The notes below the pieces were generated by a model that saw nothing but the letters and a program-made list of their open reading frames with translations, searched no databases and had not been told where the DNA came from. Both the position numbers and the translations under genes were made by a program. Shown here in pieces: positions 61,402 to 64,000 of a DNA stretch of 64,000 nt (within the stretch, counting starts at the first letter, position 1; every line of letters begins with the position of its first letter). The stretch is from Flavobacterium agri (GTDB lineage Bacteria > Bacteroidota > Bacteroidia > Flavobacteriales > Flavobacteriaceae), in NCBI RefSeq assembly GCF_013401995.1, contig NZ_JACBJI010000009.1, forward strand, positions 1 to 64,000, read 5' to 3'.

Positions 61402-61971
61402 ATGGCACACGACATAAAAGTATCGGTCAAGAACATGGTTTGCCCGCGTTGCATCATGACGGTAGAGCGTATATTGGATTCGCTTTCGATTCCATATAAT
61501 AAGGTTGAACTCGGGGAAATTTTCATGCCTCAAGTTTTGTCTGACGAAACATCTGATAAGCTCAAACACGAACTTCAAAAAACCGGTTTCGAGCTCATCG
61601 AAAGCCGCGTGCACAAAATCGTTTCGGACGTCAAGCTCGCCATTGCCGAATACCTCGAAAACACGACCGACAGGAAAATGAACCTGTCGGCCTTTATAAA
61701 CAATCGCCTCGCTTACGACTACAGTTATTTGAGCGATCTTTTTTCAAATATCGAAAGCAAATCGATCGAACAGTATTTCATCGAGCTTCGCATCGAAAAA
61801 GTGAAGGAACTAATCGTGTACGACCAGTTGTCGTTTACCGAGATCGCTTTCCGGACGGGTTTCAGCAGCGTCCATCACCTTTCTGCCCAGTTCCGGAAAG
61901 TGACGGGATTGACGCCTTCGCATTTCAAGAACATCCGATCGGTCAAGCGAAAACCGCTGGACGGGATCTGA
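61402..61971 (+). CDS. AraC-type regulator with N-terminal HMA-like CPRC motif
   Basis: 189 residues. The N-terminal 65 residues (KVSVKNMVCPRCIMTVERILDSL...FIESRV-like) have the strand-helix spacing of a heavy-metal-associated domain, with Cys14 and Cys17 in MVCPRC. The C-terminal about 100 residues form an AraC double helix-turn-helix (NLSAFINNRLAYDYSYLSDLFSN and LSFTEIAFRTGFSSVHHLSAQFRKVTGLTPSHFK). A metal or thiol sensor that controls transcription is the best reading. Two tiny Cys-rich genes with a dyad-bearing promoter follow, supporting a metal-response circuit. Proteins of this composite type occur beside copper genes in Bacteroidota, but the metal here is unknown. Confidence 0.82.
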   Translation: MAHDIKVSVKNMVCPRCIMTVERILDSLSIPYNKVELGEIFMPQVLSDETSDKLKHELQKTGFELIESRVHKIVSDVKLAIAEYLENTTDRKMNLSAFINNRLAYDYSYLSDLFSNIESKSIEQYFIELRIEKVKELIVYDQLSFTEIAFRTGFSSVHHLSAQFRKVTGLTPSHFKNIRSVKRKPLDGI

Positions 61972-62003
61972 ATCCAAAAATTATGTACATCTTTCCCTTT
62001 ATC

Positions 62004-62039
62004 GCATACCGGGCCGCAGGTATGCCCGGGATAACTTTG
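62004..62039 (+). promoter_or_regulatory. Dyad operator and -7 box before the Cys-rich peptides
   Basis: GCATACC (62004-62010) and GGTATGC (62019-62025) are perfect reverse complements 8 nt apart. TAACTTTG (62032-62039) follows 6 nt later, and the first peptide starts at 62065. The dyad covers the place of the missing -33 TTG, as at activator-dependent promoters. The neighbouring AraC-type regulator is the obvious candidate to bind it. Confidence 0.6.
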
Positions 62040-62064
62040 CCTCAATAAATCGAAACAAAAACGT

Positions 62065-62193
62065 ATGCAGGAATCATCATCAAAAAACAGCTGTGGAAAC
62101 GCCAATTGCAGCTGTAATCAATGCGAGTGTATGAAAAACCCGGTTTTCCGGATGCTCTCGATCTTCAGGCGAAAGAATAACGTTAATAATTAA
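62065..62193 (+). CDS. Cys-rich metallothionein-like peptide 1 (42 aa)
   Basis: A 42-residue frame from the ATG at 62065: MQESSSKNSCGNANCSCNQC, then ECMKNPVFRMLSIFRRKNNVNN. Five cysteines lie in the pattern C-x4-C-x-C-x2-C-x-C (residues 10-22), then a basic, partly hydrophobic tail. The same cysteine pattern recurs in the next gene, 4 nt downstream, so the two are probable duplicates. Binding of Cu(I), Zn or Cd is suggested by the spacing only. It is too short for most gene callers. Confidence 0.65.
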   Translation: MQESSSKNSCGNANCSCNQCECMKNPVFRMLSIFRRKNNVNN

Positions 62194-62197
62194 AAGT

Positions 62198-62290
62198 ATG
62201 GAAGCAAATCAAAACAAAGGGTGCAGCAATCCGAACTGCACATGTGAAAATTGTACCTGCGGTGACAACTGCACGTGTACGGGAAACTGA
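62198..62290 (+). CDS. Cys-rich metallothionein-like peptide 2 (30 aa)
   Basis: A 30-residue frame from the ATG at 62198: MEANQNKGCSNPNCTCENCT, then CGDNCTCTGN. Seven of 30 residues are Cys, in C-x4-C-x-C-x2-C-x-C-x3-C-x-C. There are no aromatic or His residues, as in many metallothioneins. It shares the first five-Cys spacing with peptide 1 but lacks the basic tail. A clean terminator follows 31 nt later, closing the unit. Confidence 0.7.
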   Translation: MEANQNKGCSNPNCTCENCTCGDNCTCTGN

Positions 62291-62320
62291 TTGTTCAACA
62301 ATCCGATCATCAATCAAAAT

Positions 62321-62342
62321 GGAGGCTTCGGCCTCTTTTTTT
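62321..62342 (+). terminator. UUCG-loop terminator of the Cys-rich unit
   Basis: GAGGC-TTCG-GCCTC (62322-62335) followed by seven Ts is a textbook intrinsic terminator. It confirms that the two peptide genes end a transcript of their own, separate from pdhB. Confidence 0.92.
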
Positions 62343-62395
62343 ATGCAGTGTCCATACGCAGAAAACGTTGGGCCAAAACAAAAAAGGATTTCGCT

Positions 62396-62425
62396 TTGTA
62401 TCTAGACAAAAGAAGATTATTTTTG
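62396..62425 (+). promoter_or_regulatory. Perfect promoter of pdhB
   Basis: TTG (62396-62398), 19 nt, TATTTTTG (62418-62425) matches the consensus in every base. The pdhB ATG is at 62449, giving a 5' leader of roughly 17-20 nt. Confidence 0.85.
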
Positions 62426-62448
62426 CTGTTCTAAAATCAAAAACTCAA

Positions 62449-63429
62449 ATGAGAACAATCCAATTTCGCGAAGCCGTAGCCGAAGCCATGTCCGAGGAAA
62501 TGCGCCGCGACGAGTCCGTATATCTGATGGGTGAGGAAGTAGCCGAATACAACGGTGCCTATAAAGCTTCTAAAGGAATGTTGGACGAATTCGGTCCGAA
62601 GCGCGTCATCGACACGCCTATCGCCGAGCTTGGTTTTGCCGGAATCGCAGTAGGTTCGGCCATGAACGGCAACCGTCCGATCGTCGAGTTCATGACGTTC
62701 AACTTCTCGCTTGTCGGAATCGACCAGATCATCAACAACGCGGCGAAAATGCGCCAGATGTCGGCCGGGCAATTCCCGATGCCGATGGTGTTCCGCGGCC
62801 CGACGGCTTCTGCCGGACAATTGGGGGCGACGCACTCACAGGCGTTCGAGAACTGGTATGCGAACACTCCGGGATTGAAAGTGGTTGTTCCATCTACGCC
62901 ATACGATGCGAAAGGACTTTTGAAATCGGCCATCCGCGACAACGATCCCGTGATTTTCATGGAATCGGAGCAGATGTACGGCGACAAAGGCGAAGTGCCG
63001 GAAGGCGAATACACGATTCCGCTGGGAGTTGCCGATATCAAACGCGAAGGAAAAGACGTAACCGTGGTTTCTTTCGGGAAAATCATCAAGGAAGCGCTTG
63101 CCGCCGGTGAGGAATTGGCAAAAGAAGGCATCGAGATCGAAGTGATCGACTTGCGTACGATCCGCCCTATGGATTACGACGCGATTCTTAATTCCGTAAA
63201 GAAAACAAACCGTTTGGTCGTGCTCGAGGAAGCTTGGCCGTTCGCTTCGGTAGCGTCCGAAATCACGTATATCGTACAGGAGCGCGCTTTCGATTACCTA
63301 GACGCGCCGATTCAGCGTATCACGACTGCCGACACGCCGGCGCCATATTCTCCGACCTTGCTCAAAGAATGGTTGCCGAACGCCCAGGATGTGATCAAAG
63401 CCGTGAAGAAAGTCACGTATAAGAAATAA
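62449..63429 (+). CDS. pdhB: Pyruvate dehydrogenase E1 component subunit beta
   Basis: The beta chain of the alpha2beta2 E1 enzyme that decarboxylates pyruvate. The 326 residues from the ATG at 62449 start MRTIQFREAVAEAMSEEMRR, with YLMGEEVAEYNGAYKASKGM and IDTPIAELGFAGIAVGSAM, typical of PDH E1-beta. Further on are GPTASAGQLGATHSQAFENWYANTPGLKVVVPSTPYDAKGLL and IDLRTIRPMD. The stretch upstream of the ATG in the same frame is rejected. E1-alpha is not in the window; here the beta gene stands alone behind its own promoter. Confidence 0.95.
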   Translation: MRTIQFREAVAEAMSEEMRRDESVYLMGEEVAEYNGAYKASKGMLDEFGPKRVIDTPIAELGFAGIAVGSAMNGNRPIVEFMTFNFSLVGIDQIINNAAKMRQMSAGQFPMPMVFRGPTASAGQLGATHSQAFENWYANTPGLKVVVPSTPYDAKGLLKSAIRDNDPVIFMESEQMYGDKGEVPEGEYTIPLGVADIKREGKDVTVVSFGKIIKEALAAGEELAKEGIEIEVIDLRTIRPMDYDAILNSVKKTNRLVVLEEAWPFASVASEITYIVQERAFDYLDAPIQRITTADTPAPYSPTLLKEWLPNAQDVIKAVKKVTYKK

Positions 63430-63442
63430 ACGAAATAACCGT

Positions 63443-63450
63443 TATCTTTG
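63443..63450 (+). promoter_or_regulatory. -7 element of the DUF5686 gene, inside the pdhB end
   Basis: TATCTTTG matches TAnnTTTG and ends one base before the pdhB terminator hairpin. Transcription from it would begin within the hairpin, so the new message would not fold the full stem. No TTG is seen at the right spacing. Confidence 0.45.
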
Positions 63451-63480
63451 AACTTCACCTTTATGGTGAAGTTTTTTTTT
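63451..63480 (+). terminator. Terminator after pdhB
   Basis: AACTTCACC (63451-63459) and GGTGAAGTT (63465-63473) form a 9-bp perfect stem with a 5-nt loop and a run of nine Ts. An ATG at 63463 lies in the loop and is not used as a gene start. Confidence 0.9.
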
Positions 63481-64000
63481 ATGAGCAACAAACATTCGGT
63501 TTTCAGCCTTTTCCTACTATTTTGCTTGACGACGGCGCTTGCCCAGACCAAAGTCAGCGGTATCGTTATAGACGACACTAAACTTCCCGTGCCGTATGCG
63601 AACGTACAATTCAAAGGAACGACACAATCTGCAGTTACGAACGAGGATGGGAAATTCTATATAGAATCGCCTAATACGTATAAGACTTTGGTCGTGTCTT
63701 TCATGGGATACAAAACCAAGGAAATCGAACTGACCAAAGCCGTGAACTACGATTTCACGATCACGCTCGTTCCCGAAAATCAGCTCAAGGAAGTCACGAT
63801 CTACACCGGAAAAACGTCCAAGAAAAACAATCCGGCTCTCGACATCTTGCGCAAGATTTGGGAAAGGAAGCGCAAGAACGGCCTTTATATGTTCGACCAA
63901 TATCAGATGGAGAAATATGAAAAGGTAGAATTCGACATGAATTCCATCGACAGCGCATTCATGAAGCGCAAGATCTGGAAAGGCATGGAGTTCATTTTCG
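63481..64000 (+). CDS. DUF5686/carboxypeptidase-regulatory-like protein (partial, runs off the window)
   Basis: 173 residues are visible from the ATG at 63481, with no stop. Signal peptide (MSNKHSVFSLFLLFCLTTALAQ), then a carboxypeptidase-regulatory (CarbopepD_reg_2) beta-sandwich, KVSGIVIDDTKLPVPYANVQ, continuing FKGTTQSAVTNEDGKFYIES and MGYKTKEIELT. Then the start of a DUF5686 region (NPALDILRKIWERKRKNGL and YQMEKYEKVEFDMNSID). Such proteins are typically about 800 residues and sit in the outer membrane. Function unknown. The ATG directly follows the pdhB terminator T-run. Confidence 0.85.
   Translation, partial: MSNKHSVFSLFLLFCLTTALAQTKVSGIVIDDTKLPVPYANVQFKGTTQSAVTNEDGKFYIESPNTYKTLVVSFMGYKTKEIELTKAVNYDFTITLVPENQLKEVTIYTGKTSKKNNPALDILRKIWERKRKNGLYMFDQYQMEKYEKVEFDMNSIDSAFMKRKIWKGMEFIF

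Noticed and set aside
61983..62048. Small frame MYIFPFIAYRAAGMPGITLP upstream of the Cys-rich peptides
   Set aside because: It contains the dyad and the -7 box, so it would not be transcribed as a unit from the predicted start site; no conservation can be judged.
62275..62448. Upstream extension of pdhB by 58 codons
   Set aside because: It would start inside Cys-rich peptide 2 and cross a strong terminator and the pdhB promoter; the family start is at 62449.
63463..63480. Earlier ATG for the DUF5686 gene
   Set aside because: It lies in the loop of the pdhB terminator and adds VKFFF from the T-run; 63481 gives a normal signal peptide.

Overview
This window comes from a chromosome of the Bacteroidota, family Flavobacteriaceae (Flavobacterium or a close relative). 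The evidence is: the type IX secretion protein PorT; the lipoprotein Omp85 protein TamL; a Bacteroidota-type acyl-ornithine transcarbamylase; a GYDIA-type GHMP kinase beside a class II HMG-CoA reductase; three tandem POT peptide transporters behind a DPP-IV peptidase; and promoters of the Bacteroidota form TTG-N19-TAnnTTTG, with few Shine-Dalgarno sites. By eye the base composition is more GC-rich than in many flavobacteria. I saw no phage, insertion sequence, CRISPR array or rRNA; there is one tRNA.

Layout. 1-5.7 kb: the end of a GIY-YIG protein, tRNA-Phe, then a + strand run of coaX, an outer-membrane protein, a TPR protein, lptC, a small membrane protein and a CNNM/CorC-like protein. 5.8-11.9 kb: a periplasmic PPIase, the mevalonate pair (GHMP kinase and mvaA), a radical SAM protein behind two palindromes, and DUF2200. 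12-19.8 kb: secreted DPP-IV, three POT transporters and a thioredoxin-like protein, which together look like a module for breaking down and importing peptides. 19.8-25.2 kb, - strand: comEC, an NlpC/P60 hydrolase, lpxB, a small membrane protein and surE. 25.4-27.7 kb: a tail-specific protease.

27.8-36.2 kb holds a complete arginine operon (GNAT-argG-argC-argD-argF'-argB-argE-argH). A 24-residue arginine-rich leader peptide and possible attenuator hairpins precede it. 36.2-43.5 kb, - strand: the rod-shape genes rodA-mrdA-mreD-mreC-mreB and purH. 43.7-53.9 kb: an ABC permease, DUF3667, accD, fbaA, tamL, an RNA methyltransferase, porT-ubiE, a small membrane protein and folA. 54.1-58.7 kb: an amber-interrupted isoamylase-N gene, DoxX-like proteins, a VOC protein, a TonB-C protein, thyA and a DUF151 nuclease. 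58.75-59.4 kb is a gene-free cluster of inverted repeats. 59.4-61.2 kb: etfB-etfA. 61.4-62.3 kb: an AraC-type regulator with an N-terminal CPRC (HMA-like) motif, followed by two tiny Cys-rich peptides behind a dyad-bearing promoter. 62.4-64 kb: pdhB and the start of a DUF5686 protein.

The two least ordinary parts are the putative metal-sensing regulator with its tandem metallothionein-like peptides (61.37-62.34 kb) and the arginine leader peptide region (27.82-28.11 kb). Both are read directly from sequence, but their functions are inferred.
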